A stretch of DNA of 35,651 nucleotides from positions 1-35,651 of the forward strand of contig CALKJU010000104.1 of assembly GCA_937995535.1 (NCBI GenBank), written 5' to 3'. Origin of the DNA: an uncultured Alphaproteobacteria bacterium. Its GTDB lineage: Bacteria > Pseudomonadota > Alphaproteobacteria > Geminicoccales > Geminicoccaceae. Made by a program: the position numbers and the translations under genes. Below the pieces are notes generated by a model that had not been told where the DNA came from, searched no databases, and saw only the letters and a program-made list of their open reading frames with translations. Within the stretch, counting starts at the first letter, position 1. Every line of letters starts with the position of its first letter. Shown piece by piece: positions 1-8,559 of this stretch.

Positions 1-105
1 GACGAGATCGCCCAGCGCAGCGAACGCGCCGCGCGGATCGTGAAGATCCTCAAGGAGTATGCCGAGACGATGCAAAAGGCAGGGCCGCCCTACCGCTACA
101 GCTGA
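1..105 (+). CDS. C-terminal end of an unidentified protein (5' truncated by window)
   Basis: An open frame runs in from the window edge and ends at TGA 103-105, giving 34 residues that end in PPYRYS. The segment is rich in charged and helical residues (RSERAARIVKILKEYAETM), as expected of a C-terminal amphipathic helix. It is too short for me to assign a family. The next reading frame starts four bases downstream, so the two may have been cotranscribed. Codon use is the same G/C-ending type as in the confident genes. Confidence 0.6.
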   Translation, partial: DEIAQRSERAARIVKILKEYAETMQKAGPPYRYS

Positions 106-109
106 GCCG

Positions 110-463
110 ATGGCGAGCCTTCGCGTCCCGGCGCTCGGCCAGGCGGACGCGGAGGCTCTCGTCGTCCTCGTCGATGAGCTCAACGAGCAAGCGGGCGATC
201 CGACCGACGCCTTCACGCTCGAGGTCTATCGCCGCGACTGGTTCGACGCGCACCGCGCGCCGTTCGGCGTTCCGCTCGCCGCGCTCGACGGAAGGGCGGT
301 GGGCGACGCGGTGCCGTCGCCGGACTACGGGTCGGGCTGGGCGACGCCCGGCAGTCTCTCGAACGATCTCGATGTCCGAGCGCGCGCCCGACCGAGCATG
401 CAGATCGGGGCCGGCATTCCACCGGCCACAACCCGTCGACAGTCCGCTGTACCGACACAATGA
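110..463 (+). pseudogene. Truncated, decayed GNAT-family N-acetyltransferase
   Basis: An ATG at 110 opens a 117-residue frame. Its first ~90 residues read like the N-terminal half of a GNAT acetyltransferase: a helix with LVDELNEQAGDPTD, then RRDWF, then the strand pair LAALDGRAVGDA and the stretch ending NDLDVRARAR. In intact relatives that last part continues as a beta strand plus the acetyl-CoA pyrophosphate loop (R/Q-x-x-G-x-G/A) and a C-terminal domain. Here the frame turns into low-complexity sequence (PSMQIGAGIPPATT) and stops about 50-60 residues short. The loop and everything after it are missing, and I could not find the continuation in another frame. It is more likely a remnant than a working enzyme. 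The tRNA gene next to it lies about 60 bp downstream on the other strand. Confidence 0.6.
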
Positions 464-525
464 CCGTGGCGCGCACAGGCAACACCCGCTGCGCGCGGTG
501 CGGATCGGTGATGACGCTGGCGCGA

Positions 526-602
526 TGGTCGGAGTGGCGTGATTTGAACACGCGACCCCAGCGTCCCGAACGCTGTGCTCTACCAGGCTGAGCTACACTC
601 CG
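526..602 (-). tRNA. tRNA-Pro (anticodon CGG)
   Basis: On the minus strand the 77 bases fold as a complete tRNA. The acceptor stem pairs CGGAGTG with CACTCCG, the discriminator is A, and the CCA end is encoded (526-528). The D arm is GCTC/GAGC. The anticodon stem CAGCG/CGCTG encloses the loop TTCGGGA, so the anticodon CGG lies at 566-568 and is followed by G37, as usual for tRNA-Pro. The T arm is GCGTG-TTCAAAT-CACGC. It reads CCG, a common proline codon in this G+C-rich sequence. Confidence 0.95.
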
Positions 603-613
603 ACGGCGCCCCT

Positions 614-642
614 CCTATAGGGACGCGCCGGCCGTGGCGCAA
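614..642 (-). promoter_or_regulatory. Candidate sigma-70 promoter of tRNA-Pro
   Basis: On the minus strand TTGCGC (637-642) and TATAGG (614-619) are separated by 17 bp. Transcription would start near 607, leaving a leader of about five bases before the tRNA 5' end at 602. The -35 matches the consensus at 3 of 6 positions and the -10 at 4 of 6. The placement immediately before a stable RNA gene makes the call plausible. It rests on pattern only. Confidence 0.45.
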
Positions 643-657
643 GGTCGCCGCCGCCTC

Positions 658-996
658 TCAATCCACGGTGATCGTGATCCGCTCCGAGACTATGGGCGGG
701 TCGTGCGGCACGTGGTCGTGGTCGCCGAGGACGAGCTGCAGTGTCCGCGCGCCGGGCGGCAGCTCGGCCACGTCGATCAGCAGGTGATGGTGGCCGGTGT
801 TCTGATTCTCCACACCTGCGGGGGACACGCCCATCCCGACCAGGCCGAAGCAGACCGTCACCGGGCTGCCGACGCGCATCCCGTCGGCCGGCATGACGAA
901 GTAGACGCGCGCGTCCGGAGGCGCCGGAGTGCCGTCCTGCGCCAGAGCGGGCAGGGGGAGCCCGAGGCTCAAGCACAGGCTGGCGAAGACGCGCAT
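658..996 (-). CDS. DUF4399 domain secreted protein
   Basis: This predicted exported protein of 112 residues has no known enzymatic role. Residues 1-20 form a signal peptide (MRVFASLCLSLGLPLPALAQ). The rest matches the DUF4399 pattern: VYFVMPADGMRVGSPV, then a His cluster NTGHHHLLIDV, then LVLGDHDHVPHDPP and a final beta strand ERITITV. Start ATG 996 is chosen because AGGGAG lies a few bases upstream and the signal peptide begins there. From memory, most relatives carry about 25 extra residues between the two His motifs; here LIDV passes directly to ELPPGARTLQL, so the protein is short for the family. A TTGACA at 1083-1088 (minus strand) could be its -35, but no good -10 follows. Confidence 0.8.
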   Translation of the reverse strand: MRVFASLCLSLGLPLPALAQDGTPAPPDARVYFVMPADGMRVGSPVTVCFGLVGMGVSPAGVENQNTGHHHLLIDVAELPPGARTLQLVLGDHDHVPHDPPIVSERITITVD

Positions 997-1123
997 GGCG
1001 GGCTCTCCCTGATGTACACAGGAGGTCCGCGCGAATCCCGCCTGCGGATGACGAGCCGGATCGGCCCGCGCTTGCCGGCCTGTGTCAAGCCGGGCATGGT
1101 CCGCTGCGGTTTCGGGCCGCGCC

Positions 1124-2356
1124 ATGCTGCAACCCTATCTGGCCGTCGCCGCGGTCGTTGCCGCCGCCTCGCTGCTGCAGGTGGCGAACGGCCTGATCGG
1201 GCTGCTGCTGCCGGTCGAGCTGGCCGCCGCCGGGCAGAGTGGAACCGTGGTCGGTCTGGTCGCCACCGCCTACGGCGCGGGATTCCTGCTCGGCTGCCTG
1301 CGCGCGGCACGGCTCGTCCGTGCGGTCGGCCATATCCGCGCCTTCGCCGCGCTCGCCGCGCTCTCGGCCGCGACCACGCTGCTGTTCCTCGCCACAGCGG
1401 CGCCATGGGTGTGGATCGGGCTGCGTTTCGCCACCGGCTTCGCGCTGGCCGGCCTGTTCAGCACCGTCGAGGGCTGGCTCTCGGCCGCCACGGCCGACGT
1501 GTCGCGCGGCCGGGTGCTCGCGGTCTACCTCGTGCTCAACAAGCTCTCGACCGTGGTCGGCCAGGTCCTGCTCGGCATCGGCTGGTTCGCCGGCGGGACG
1601 TTGTTCACGGTAGCGAGCGGCGTGTTCTCGCTGGCCCTGATCCCCGTGGCGCTGACGCGGGCGCCGGAACCACCGCCGCCACGGCTGGTCGGGCTGCACC
1701 TAGGGGCGATGTGGCGGATCGCGCCGGCGGCCGTGGTGGGTTGCCTCGGCGCCGGTCTGATCAATTCGGCTGTCCCGAGCCTCGTGCCCGTCTGGGCGGC
1801 GCGGCTGGATGTCCCGGTGAGCCTCGTCGTCGTGCTGCTCGCGGCGATGCAGATCGGGAGCCTGCTCGTCCAGTGGCCGCTCGGCTGGCTGTCGGACCGC
1901 ATCGACCGGCGCCACGTGATCGTCGCCTGCGTCGGCAGCGTCGCCCTGATCTCGGTGGCGATCGCCACGATCGGCGCGACCGAGCCTCTGCTGCTCACGG
2001 GTCTGTTCGCCCTGTGGGGGGCGTTCTCCATGTCGTTCTATGGGATCTGCGTGGCGCATGCCGGCGATCACGCGCGCCCGGAGGAGATGGTCCTGGTCGC
2101 GAGTTCGGCGCTGTTCGCCTGGGCCAGCGGCAGCGCTGTCGGCCCGCTGGTCGCGGCACCGCTGCTCGACCTGGTCGGCCCGTCGGGGCCGTTCGTCTAT
2201 GCTGCGGTGGTGAGCGCGACCGTCGCCGGCTTCATCGCCTGGCGTATGACCCGGCGCCCGCCCGTGCCGGTCGCCGAGCGCGACGCCTTCGTCAATCTGC
2301 CGGCGACCAGTCCGACCCTGGCCGAGCTCGACCCGCGGCGGCCACGCGGCGCCTAA
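1124..2356 (+). CDS. MFS transporter, YcaD-like
   Basis: A 410-residue inner-membrane transporter of the major facilitator superfamily. Hydrophobic segments fit twelve helices in two halves of six. The cytoplasmic loop signature between helices 2 and 3 appears as LRAARLVRAVGHIR, and its second-half counterpart as GWLSDRIDRRHV. The pattern TAYGAGFLLGC in helix 2 and FSTVEGWLS in helix 4 resembles the YcaD group of small-molecule exporters; the substrate cannot be read from the sequence. ATG 1124 places the first helix right at the N-terminus; an upstream in-frame start at 1082 would add 14 non-hydrophobic residues. The TAA stop overlaps the stop of the convergent polyprenyl synthase by four bases. 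Confidence 0.85.
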   Translation: MLQPYLAVAAVVAAASLLQVANGLIGLLLPVELAAAGQSGTVVGLVATAYGAGFLLGCLRAARLVRAVGHIRAFAALAALSAATTLLFLATAAPWVWIGLRFATGFALAGLFSTVEGWLSAATADVSRGRVLAVYLVLNKLSTVVGQVLLGIGWFAGGTLFTVASGVFSLALIPVALTRAPEPPPPRLVGLHLGAMWRIAPAAVVGCLGAGLINSAVPSLVPVWAARLDVPVSLVVVLLAAMQIGSLLVQWPLGWLSDRIDRRHVIVACVGSVALISVAIATIGATEPLLLTGLFALWGAFSMSFYGICVAHAGDHARPEEMVLVASSALFAWASGSAVGPLVAAPLLDLVGPSGPFVYAAVVSATVAGFIAWRMTRRPPVPVAERDAFVNLPATSPTLAELDPRRPRGA

Positions 2357-3372
2357 TAAGCTCGGGCGATGCAGAAGGAAACGATGTCGAGCAACGCTTG
2401 GCGGTAGCGCGAGGCGGGGAAGGGGGCGAGCGCGCGCCGCGCGGCCGCGCCGTACTCCTCGGCGCGACGGATCGTCGCCGCGATCGCGCCATGCCGCTCG
2501 AGCAGTGCGCGCGCATGGTCGAGATCGCCCGGCTCCTGCTCCAGCCGCTCCAGGGTGCGCCGCCAGAAGGCGCGCTCGGTCTCGTCACCGCGAGCGAACG
2601 CGACCAGCACCGGCAGCGTGACCTTGCCCTCGCGGAAATCGTCGCCGACCGACTTGCCCAACAGCGCCTGCTGCGCGCTGTAGTCGAGGGCGTCGTCGAT
2701 GAGCTGGAAGGCGACCCCGAGGCTCTCACCATAGGCCGCGAGCGCCTGCTCTTCCTCCGCGGGGCGATCGGCGACGATCGCCCCCACCTGGCAGGCCGCG
2801 CGGAACAACGCGGCCGTCTTGGCCTCGATCATGTCGAGGTAGGCGCGCTCGGTGGTGGCGGTGTCGTTGGCGGTCACGAGCTGCATGACCTCGCCCTCGG
2901 CGATCACCGCCGAGGCGGTGGCGAGCACGTCGAGCACCCGCAAGCTGCCGTCTGCGACCATCAGCTGAAAGGCGCGGCTGAACAGGAAGTCGCCGACCAG
3001 CACCGGCGCCTTGTTGCCCCACAGCGCGTTGGCGGTCGACCGCCCGCGGCGCAGGTCGCTGTCGTCGACGACGTCGTCGTGCAGCAGCGTTGCCGTGTGG
3101 ATGAACTCGACCGCGGCGGCGAGACCGATCTGCCGGCCCCCGCGGTGGCCGCAGAGGTTGGCGGACAGCAGCGTCAGTACCGGCCGGACACGCTTGCCGC
3201 CGGCAGCGACGATGTGCTGCGCGAGCTGCGGGATCAGCGCCACCGGGCTCTGCATGCGGTCGAGGATGACCCGGTTGACCTCGCCGAGCTCCACCGCGAC
3301 GAGCGCGCGCGCCTCCTCGAAGCCGCGCGCCGCCCGCTCCTCCTCCCGCACGCTGTCTGGCGCGGCACGCAC
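2353..3372 (-). CDS. ispB: Long-chain polyprenyl diphosphate synthase (octaprenyl/decaprenyl type)
   Basis: This trans-isoprenyl diphosphate synthase adds isopentenyl diphosphate units to an allylic primer to make the side chain of ubiquinone. The protein has 339 residues, the normal length. The GGKRVRP motif is at 58-64, the first Asp-rich motif DDVVD at 99-103 with RRG after it, KT at 185-186, and the second Asp-rich motif DDALD at 226-230. The residues before DDVVD (FIHTATLL) are small, as expected of long-chain enzymes. Product length (C40 or C50) cannot be read, so the ispB symbol is by family. The start is GTG 3372 with GGGAG about ten bases upstream. It is divergent from the DUF2007-methyltransferase-glyQS run, a gene order common in alphaproteobacteria. 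Confidence 0.9.
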   Translation of the reverse strand: MRAAPDSVREEERAARGFEEARALVAVELGEVNRVILDRMQSPVALIPQLAQHIVAAGGKRVRPVLTLLSANLCGHRGGRQIGLAAAVEFIHTATLLHDDVVDDSDLRRGRSTANALWGNKAPVLVGDFLFSRAFQLMVADGSLRVLDVLATASAVIAEGEVMQLVTANDTATTERAYLDMIEAKTAALFRAACQVGAIVADRPAEEEQALAAYGESLGVAFQLIDDALDYSAQQALLGKSVGDDFREGKVTLPVLVAFARGDETERAFWRRTLERLEQEPGDLDHARALLERHGAIAATIRRAEEYGAAARRALAPFPASRYRQALLDIVSFCIARAY

Positions 3373-3427
3373 AGCCGTTTCTCCCTATTGACGGGAGGCA
3401 CCGGCGGACGGCCTCTCCCGCCGTGCT

Positions 3428-3455
3428 GCTATCACGCGGCTCGCGCTTCTGGCAA
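3428..3455 (-). promoter_or_regulatory. Weak candidate promoter for the polyprenyl synthase gene
   Basis: On the minus strand TTGCCA (3450-3455) is followed after 16 bp by GATAGC (3428-3433), inside the 123-bp divergent spacer 3373-3495. The -35 is good (5 of 6) but the -10 matches at only 3 of 6 positions. The rest of the spacer shows no other clear promoter. Confidence 0.25.
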
Positions 3456-3495
3456 ACCGCGCCATGTCGCACACCTTGGAGGGCGAGCCTGAACG

Positions 3496-3705
3496 GTGCA
3501 CGAGCTGGTCCGCAGCAATGACCTCGTCTACCTCTCCTGGATCGAGGCGGTCCTCGCCGCCGAGCGGATCCCGTGCGTGGTGCTCGATGCCTATACCAGT
3601 GTCATCGAGGGCAGCATCGGCGCCATCCCGCGTCGGGTCATGGTGGCGGCCGAGGACGCCGCGCGGGCGCGCCGGGCTCTCGAGGCCGCGGCGCGCGATG
3701 GCTGA
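3496..3705 (+). CDS. DUF2007 small protein
   Basis: A 69-residue soluble protein of the DUF2007 (putative signal-transducing) family. It has the typical alpha/beta ferredoxin-like pattern: a strand with SNDLVYLSWIEAVLAAERIPCVVLD, a GSIGAIPRRVMV strand, and a C-terminal Ala/Arg-rich helix AAEDAARARRALEAA. The start is GTG 3496, with GGAGG about 13 bases upstream (3478-3482). Its end overlaps the start of the methyltransferase by eight bases through ATGGCTGA, suggesting translational coupling. This pairing is frequent in alphaproteobacteria. Function is unknown. Confidence 0.8.
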   Translation: MHELVRSNDLVYLSWIEAVLAAERIPCVVLDAYTSVIEGSIGAIPRRVMVAAEDAARARRALEAAARDG

Positions 3706-4441
3706 GCTGAGCGCCGACCGCCTGCTCGACGGACGGGTGCTGCTGGCCCAGCCGCTGGCCGGCTACCGTGTCGCGATCGACCCGGTCCTGCTCGCCGCGG
3801 CGACGCCGATCCACGCCGCCGAGCGCCTGCTGGATGCGGGCTGTGGCAGCGGTGCGGCGATGCTCTGCGTGCTCGCCCGCGCGCCGGCCTGTCACGCCGT
3901 CGGGCTCGAGGCGCAGGCCGACCTCGCTACGATCGCGCGGCGCAACGTGGCGGCCAATGGATTGACGGAACGCGCCACGATCGTCACCGGCGACGTCGGC
4001 GGGCTGCCGGCCAGCGCCGGTGACGGACCGTTCGATGTCGTCATCTCCAACCCGCCCTTCCTGCCGGCGGGCGCCGGGACGCCGTCGCCGCAGCCACAGC
4101 TTCAGGCGGCGCATGTCGAGAGCCTGACGCTGGTGCGCTGGATCGACGCCTGCCTGCGGGCGCTCCGCCCCGGCGGCTGGTGTGTGGTGATCCAGCGCGC
4201 CGACCGACTTGCAGAGCTTTGCCGCGCGTTCGGCGCCGCCTGCGGTGACGTGGCGGTCCTGCCGCTTTGGCCGAAGGATGACGCGCCGGTGGCGCGGCGC
4301 GTGATCGTCCGCGCGCGGAAGGGTGGGCGTGGGCCGACGCGGCTCGCCCGCGGGCTCGTCCTGCACGAGGCGGACGGACGCTACACCGCGGCCGCGGAGG
4401 CGATCTTGCGCCACGGCGCGGCGCTGGAGTGGCCGCGGTGA
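3698..4441 (+). CDS. tRNA1(Val) (adenine-N6)-methyltransferase-like protein
   Basis: A 247-residue class I SAM-dependent methyltransferase of the TrmN6/YfiC group, which modifies A37 of tRNA1(Val) in Escherichia coli. Residues 1-45 contain the group-specific start (LLDGRVLLAQPLAGYRVAIDPVLLAA in two overlapping parts), then the SAM-binding motif DAGCGSG at 46-52. The substrate-binding and catalytic NPPF is at 118-121, and LRPGGWCVVI follows near 155-165. ATG 3698 overlaps the end of the DUF2007 gene by eight bases, and its own TGA overlaps the GTG of the next gene. Substrate assignment is by family; related enzymes act on other bases. Confidence 0.82.
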   Translation: MAELSADRLLDGRVLLAQPLAGYRVAIDPVLLAAATPIHAAERLLDAGCGSGAAMLCVLARAPACHAVGLEAQADLATIARRNVAANGLTERATIVTGDVGGLPASAGDGPFDVVISNPPFLPAGAGTPSPQPQLQAAHVESLTLVRWIDACLRALRPGGWCVVIQRADRLAELCRAFGAACGDVAVLPLWPKDDAPVARRVIVRARKGGRGPTRLARGLVLHEADGRYTAAAEAILRHGAALEWPR

Positions 4442-5250
4442 GGTGGCCACCCTGGCGGCGCACGCCGATCGTGCCGGCGATCCGCCTGACGGGCGTGATC
4501 GGCAATCTGGGCTGGCGCGGCTCCGGGCTGACGCTCGCCGGGCTCGAGCGCCTCCTCGAGCGTGCCTTCGCCGCCAAGGCCGCGCCGGCCGTGGCCCTGC
4601 TCGTGAACAGCCCCGGCGGATCACCGGTGCAGAGCTCGCTGCTCGCGGCCCGGATCCGCGCGCTCGCCGACGAGAAGGGCAAGCCGGTGCTGGCGTTCGT
4701 CGAGGACGTGGCGGCCTCGGGCGGCTATTGGCTCGCCTGTGCGGCCGACGAGATCTTCGTCGACGCCGCCTCGATCGTGGGTTCGATCGGCGTGATCACC
4801 GCCGGCTTCGGCTTTCCGGAGGTCCTGCACCGCCTGGGCGTCGAGCGGCGTGTCCACACGACCGGCCCGCGCAAGGGCATGCTCGACCCGTTCCGCCCCG
4901 AGCAGGCCGAGGATCTGCTGGCCCTGCGCGAGCTCCAGCACGGCATCTTCGAGACCTTCAAGGCGCAGGTGCGGGCGCGCCGCGGCGCGCGGCTGAAGGC
5001 CGACGACGCCGCGCTGTTCGATGGCCGGGTCTGGGTCGGCACGCAGGCGGTGGAGCTTGGCCTCGCCGATGCGGTCGGCGAGGCGCATGCGGTGGTCCGC
5101 GAGCGGTTCGGCAAGGATGTGCGCCTGGTGCCGCTGAGCCGACCGCGCCCGTGGCTGGCACGCCGGTTCGGGCTCGACGGCGCCGCGCTCGCCGGCACGA
5201 TCGGCGCCGCGGTGGAGGAGCGGGCCCTGTGGGCGCGCTACGGTCTGTGA
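4438..5250 (+). CDS. S49 family serine peptidase (SppA/SohB-like)
   Basis: A 270-residue Ser/Lys-dyad peptidase of the signal peptide peptidase A clan. Residues 57-61 give the NSPGG strand-turn. The nucleophile is Ser94 in the ASGGYWLA motif, and the general base is Lys146 in PRKGMLDPF. No membrane helix is visible at the N-terminus (MRWPPWRRTPIVPAI), so it is the short single-domain type rather than E. coli SppA. GTG 4438 was chosen because GGAG (4426-4429) lies eight bases upstream and the GTGA overlaps the preceding stop; GTG 4429 would add only three residues. It probably degrades leftover signal peptides or small membrane proteins, but its compartment is uncertain. Confidence 0.85.
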   Translation: MRWPPWRRTPIVPAIRLTGVIGNLGWRGSGLTLAGLERLLERAFAAKAAPAVALLVNSPGGSPVQSSLLAARIRALADEKGKPVLAFVEDVAASGGYWLACAADEIFVDAASIVGSIGVITAGFGFPEVLHRLGVERRVHTTGPRKGMLDPFRPEQAEDLLALRELQHGIFETFKAQVRARRGARLKADDAALFDGRVWVGTQAVELGLADAVGEAHAVVRERFGKDVRLVPLSRPRPWLARRFGLDGAALAGTIGAAVEERALWARYGL

Positions 5251-5269
5251 GCTGCGCGCGAGAGGACGG

Positions 5270-5524
5270 ATGTTCGGGCTGTCGCTGAGCAAGGTCCTGT
5301 TCACGATCCTGGTCGTGATCGCGGTCTGGCGCGCCTGGAAACTGTGGGGCCCGCTGATCCAGCGCCTGACCGGCGAGCCGAACCCGGCGCGGCGCTCTGC
5401 GCAGCCGCAGACCAAGCCGGAGGCGCCGCCGGTCGATCTCGTCGCCTGCCCACATTGCGGGACCTACGTGCCACGGACGCTGGCCTGTCCGAGCCGTGCC
5501 GCCTGTCGCCTGCCGCCGGCGTGA
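5270..5524 (+). CDS. Small membrane-anchored zinc-ribbon protein (PP0621-like)
   Basis: An 84-residue protein with one N-terminal membrane helix (about residues 7-22, KVLFTILVVIAVWRAW), a Pro/Arg/Ala-rich linker, and a C-terminal Cys cluster. Cys60 and Cys63 lie in CPHCGTYV, and Cys73 and Cys79 follow in ACPSRAAC. The arrangement suggests a zinc ribbon facing the cytoplasm, as in the PP0621 family. The start ATG 5270 follows the purine-rich GAGAGGACGG. The gene sits between the S49 peptidase and glyQ, 20 bp after the former. The exact role is unknown. Confidence 0.65.
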   Translation: MFGLSLSKVLFTILVVIAVWRAWKLWGPLIQRLTGEPNPARRSAQPQTKPEAPPVDLVACPHCGTYVPRTLACPSRAACRLPPA

Positions 5525-5542
5525 GCCCGCCCGGAGCCTCGC

Positions 5543-5571
5543 TTGATTCGCCGGCGGGGGGCCACTAGGGT
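5543..5571 (+). promoter_or_regulatory. Candidate promoter for glyQS
   Basis: TTGATT (5543-5548) and TAGGGT (5566-5571) are separated by 17 bp in the 79-bp gap before glyQ. A start near 5578 would leave a leader of about 25 bases that includes the ribosome binding site AGGA (5593-5596). The -10 is weak (3 of 6) while the -35 matches at 4 of 6. It would let glyQ, glyS and ppdK be transcribed apart from the upstream genes. Confidence 0.35.
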
Positions 5572-5603
5572 CCCGGCCGCCCCGGCTCCGTCAGGACTCA
5601 CTG

Positions 5604-6485
5604 TTGCCCGACGCTCCCGCGCCCAGCTTTCAGGACCTCGTTCTGCGCCTGCAGACCTACTGGGCCACGCAAGGCTGCGTGATCCTCCAGCCCTACGACG
5701 TCGAGGTCGGCGCCGGCACGTTTCACCCGGCGACGACGCTGCGTGCGCTCGGGCCGGAGCCCTGGCGCGCGGCCTATGTCCAGCCCTCGCGCCGCCCGAC
5801 CGACGGGCGCTACGGCGATAATCCGAACCGGCTCCAGCACTACTATCAGTTCCAGGTGATCCTCAAGCCGTCTCCGGCCGATCTCCAAGAGCTGTATCTG
5901 GAGAGCCTGTACGCGCTCGGGATCGATCCGCTCGTCCATGACCTCCGCTTCGTCGAGGATGATTGGGAGAGCCCGACGCTCGGCGCCTGGGGCCTCGGCT
6001 GGGAGGTCTGGTGCGACGGCATGGAGGTGTCGCAGTTCACCTATTTCCAGCAGGTCGGCGGGTTCGACTGCCGCCCGGTCTCCGGTGAGCTGACCTACGG
6101 GCTCGAGCGGCTGGCCATGTACGTGCAGGGCATCGAGAACGTTTTCGATCTCGATTTCAACGGCGCCGGAATGACATACGGCGAGGTCTTCCGGCAGGCC
6201 GAGAAGGAGTGGTCGGCCTACAACTTCGAGCTGGCGGACGTCGAGCTGCTGTTTCGCCACTTCGCCGACGCCGAGGCGGAGTGCCGCCGGATTCTCGAGC
6301 GACGCCTGCCGCTGCCGGCCTACGACCAGTGTCTCAAGGCCTCGCACCTGTTCAACCTGCTCGACGCCCGCGGTGCGATCAGCGCGACCGAGCGGCAGGC
6401 CTTCATCGGCCGGGTCCGCGCGCTCGCGAAGGGCTGTGCCGAGGCCTGGCTGGCGTCACGCGGCAACCTTCGCGCCGATGGCTGA
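5604..6485 (+). CDS. glyQ: Glycine--tRNA ligase alpha subunit
   Basis: The catalytic subunit of the bacterial alpha2beta2 glycyl-tRNA synthetase, which activates glycine with ATP for charging tRNA-Gly. The 293-residue frame is highly typical: [18 protein letters not shown] at the start, [18 protein letters not shown], the class II motif region [37 protein letters not shown], and [12 protein letters not shown]. The start is TTG 5604 with AGGA seven bases upstream; it gives the usual N-terminus a few residues before SFQDL, and no ATG or GTG lies nearby in frame. The 3' end overlaps glyS by eight bases through ATGGCTGA. Confidence 0.97.
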   Translation: MPDAPAPSFQDLVLRLQTYWATQGCVILQPYDVEVGAGTFHPATTLRALGPEPWRAAYVQPSRRPTDGRYGDNPNRLQHYYQFQVILKPSPADLQELYLESLYALGIDPLVHDLRFVEDDWESPTLGAWGLGWEVWCDGMEVSQFTYFQQVGGFDCRPVSGELTYGLERLAMYVQGIENVFDLDFNGAGMTYGEVFRQAEKEWSAYNFELADVELLFRHFADAEAECRRILERRLPLPAYDQCLKASHLFNLLDARGAISATERQAFIGRVRALAKGCAEAWLASRGNLRADG

Positions 6486-8535
6486 ACTGCTGCTCGAGCT
6501 GCGCTCGGAGGAGATCCCGGCGCGGATGCAGGCCGAGGCGTGCCGTAACCTCGCCACCGGCCTGCGGCAGCTCCTGGCCGAGCACGGGCTGCCCGAGCCG
6601 GAGATCGAGACCTTCGCCACCCCTCGCCGGCTGGCCCTGGTCGCTCGCGGGCTGGCGGCGGCGCAGCCCAGCCGGACGATCGAGCGGCGCGGCCCGCGGG
6701 TCGGCGCCCCCGAGGCCGCGCTCGACGGTTTTCGCCGCTCCCTCGGCGCGGAGGAGTACGAGATCGGTCGGCGTGCCGAGGGCAAGGCCGAGTACTGGTA
6801 TGCCACGCTGCACGAGCCGGGACGGCCGACCGGCGAGCTGCTCGCGGAAGGGCTGCCAACCCTGCTCGCGCGTTTTCCTTGGCCCAAGTCGATGCGCTGG
6901 GGAGCGGGGGACGTTCTCTGGGTGCGGCCATTGCACGCGATCGTCTGCCTGCTCGACGGCGCGGTCGTGCCGTTCGGTTTCGGACCGGTCGAGAGCGGCA
7001 ACGTCACCGCCGGCCATCGGTTCCTCGCGCCGGCGCCGATCGAGGTCCGCGACTTCGCCGACTATCGCGCCAAGCTGGTCGCGGCCAAGGTGATCCTCGA
7101 TCCGGCCGAGCGGCGCCGCCGCATCGAGGAGGGCGCACGCGCGCTCGGCACGACCGCGGGCCTGCGGCTGCGCCACGATCCGGCGCTGCTCGACGAGGTC
7201 GCCGGGCTGGTCGAGTGGCCGGTACCGTTGCTCGGCCGGATCGACCCAGCGTTCATGGACATCCCGGCCGAAGTGCTGGTCCTCACCATGCGCCAGAACC
7301 AGAAGTACCTCGCGCTTGAGACCGACGACGGTCGGCTCACCGACCGCTTCGTTGTCGTCGCCAATATCGAGGCGCCGGACGGCGGCGCGGCGATCGTCGC
7401 CGGCAACGAGCGGGTCCTGCGCGCGCGGTTCTGGGACGCACGCCATTTCTGGGAGCTGGATCGCCGGACCGCACTCGAGTCGCTGCTCCCGAGACTCGAT
7501 CGGATGGTGTTCCACGCCGAGCTGGGCAGCCAGGGACAGCGCGTGCAGCGACTGGTGGCACTGACCGGCGCGCTCGTGCCGTACGTGCCTGGTGCCGACC
7601 GAGTGCTGGCGGAACGCGCCGCGCTGCTCGCCAAGGCCGATCTGGTCTCCGGCATGGTCGGCGAGTTTCCCGAGCTGCAAGGGGTGATGGGCGGACACTA
7701 CGCCCGTGCCCAGGGTGAGCCCGAGCCGGTCGCCAATGCGATCGCCGAGCATTATAGCCCCAAGGGTCCGGACGACTGGTGCCCGCGCGCGCCGGAGAGC
7801 GTGGCTCTGGCGCTCGCCGACCGGGTCGACGTGCTGGTCGGGTTCTTCGCCAGAGGCATCCGGCCGACCGGCTCGAAGGATCCTTTCGCACTGCGCCGCG
7901 CGGCCCTGGGCCTGATCCGGCTGGTCCTGGACAATCGCCTGCGCCTCCCGTTGCGCCGCGTCATCGACGCAGCCGCGCAGGGTCATGGCGTGACGCCACC
8001 GACCGTGGACCTTCTGGCCTTTCTCGGCGACCGGCTGAAGGTTCATTTGCGCGAGCGGGGCGTGCGGCACGATCTGGTCGGCGCCGTCTTCGCCCTGGGC
8101 GACGATGACCTAGTCCGTCTTCTGGCGCGCGTCGACGCCTTGGACCGGCTGATGGGAACCGCCGACGGGCGCAACCTGCTGGTCGGCTATCGCCGCGCCA
8201 GCAACATCGTCGGCATCGAGGAAAAGCGCGACGGACGGTCCTACGCCGCGAGCCCGGAACCGCGGCTGCTCCGCGAGCCGGCGGAGCGGGAGCTGCACGA
8301 CCGCCTGAACAAGGCGGTGCCGCAGATCCGGGCGGCGCTTGCACGCGAGGATTTCGACGCGGCGATGCGCCTCCTCGCCGGCTTGCGTGGACCGATCGAT
8401 GCGTTCTTCGACCAGATCCTCGTTAACGCTATGGAACCGGAGCTGCGCGTAAACCGTCTTGCCCTGCTGAGCGGGATCCGTGCGGCATTGGATCAGGTGG
8501 CGGACTTCTCGCTGATCGAGGAGGTTGCCGCCTGA
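6478..8535 (+). CDS. glyS: Glycine--tRNA ligase beta subunit
   Basis: The tRNA-binding subunit of the tetrameric glycyl-tRNA synthetase, 685 residues, normal length. The N-terminus is the family hallmark ([17 protein letters not shown]). The FATPRRLAL motif is near 42-50, the PKSMRWG stretch lies near 138-145, and the HD-like region follows with [17 protein letters not shown] and YARAQGE near 380-415. The C-terminal helical/anticodon-binding part ends with [11 protein letters not shown] and [12 protein letters not shown] 6478 lies within the last codons of glyQ, so translation is probably coupled. glyQ, glyS and ppdK appear to form one transcription unit. Confidence 0.97.
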   Translation: MAELLLELRSEEIPARMQAEACRNLATGLRQLLAEHGLPEPEIETFATPRRLALVARGLAAAQPSRTIERRGPRVGAPEAALDGFRRSLGAEEYEIGRRAEGKAEYWYATLHEPGRPTGELLAEGLPTLLARFPWPKSMRWGAGDVLWVRPLHAIVCLLDGAVVPFGFGPVESGNVTAGHRFLAPAPIEVRDFADYRAKLVAAKVILDPAERRRRIEEGARALGTTAGLRLRHDPALLDEVAGLVEWPVPLLGRIDPAFMDIPAEVLVLTMRQNQKYLALETDDGRLTDRFVVVANIEAPDGGAAIVAGNERVLRARFWDARHFWELDRRTALESLLPRLDRMVFHAELGSQGQRVQRLVALTGALVPYVPGADRVLAERAALLAKADLVSGMVGEFPELQGVMGGHYARAQGEPEPVANAIAEHYSPKGPDDWCPRAPESVALALADRVDVLVGFFARGIRPTGSKDPFALRRAALGLIRLVLDNRLRLPLRRVIDAAAQGHGVTPPTVDLLAFLGDRLKVHLRERGVRHDLVGAVFALGDDDLVRLLARVDALDRLMGTADGRNLLVGYRRASNIVGIEEKRDGRSYAASPEPRLLREPAERELHDRLNKAVPQIRAALAREDFDAAMRLLAGLRGPIDAFFDQILVNAMEPELRVNRLALLSGIRAALDQVADFSLIEEVAA

Positions 8536-8559
8536 GCTCGCGCGGCGGTTGGGGGTCCG

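Noticed and set aside
634..3492. A very long plus-strand open frame of about 950 codons
   Set aside because: It runs antisense or out of frame through the DUF4399, MFS and polyprenyl synthase genes, has Arg/Gly/Ala-rich low-complexity content and no family motif. Such frames arise from strong G/C bias at third codon positions.
6403..8070. Minus-strand frame of 555 codons opposite glyS
   Set aside because: It is a shadow of glyS, with no recognisable domain and no ribosome binding site.
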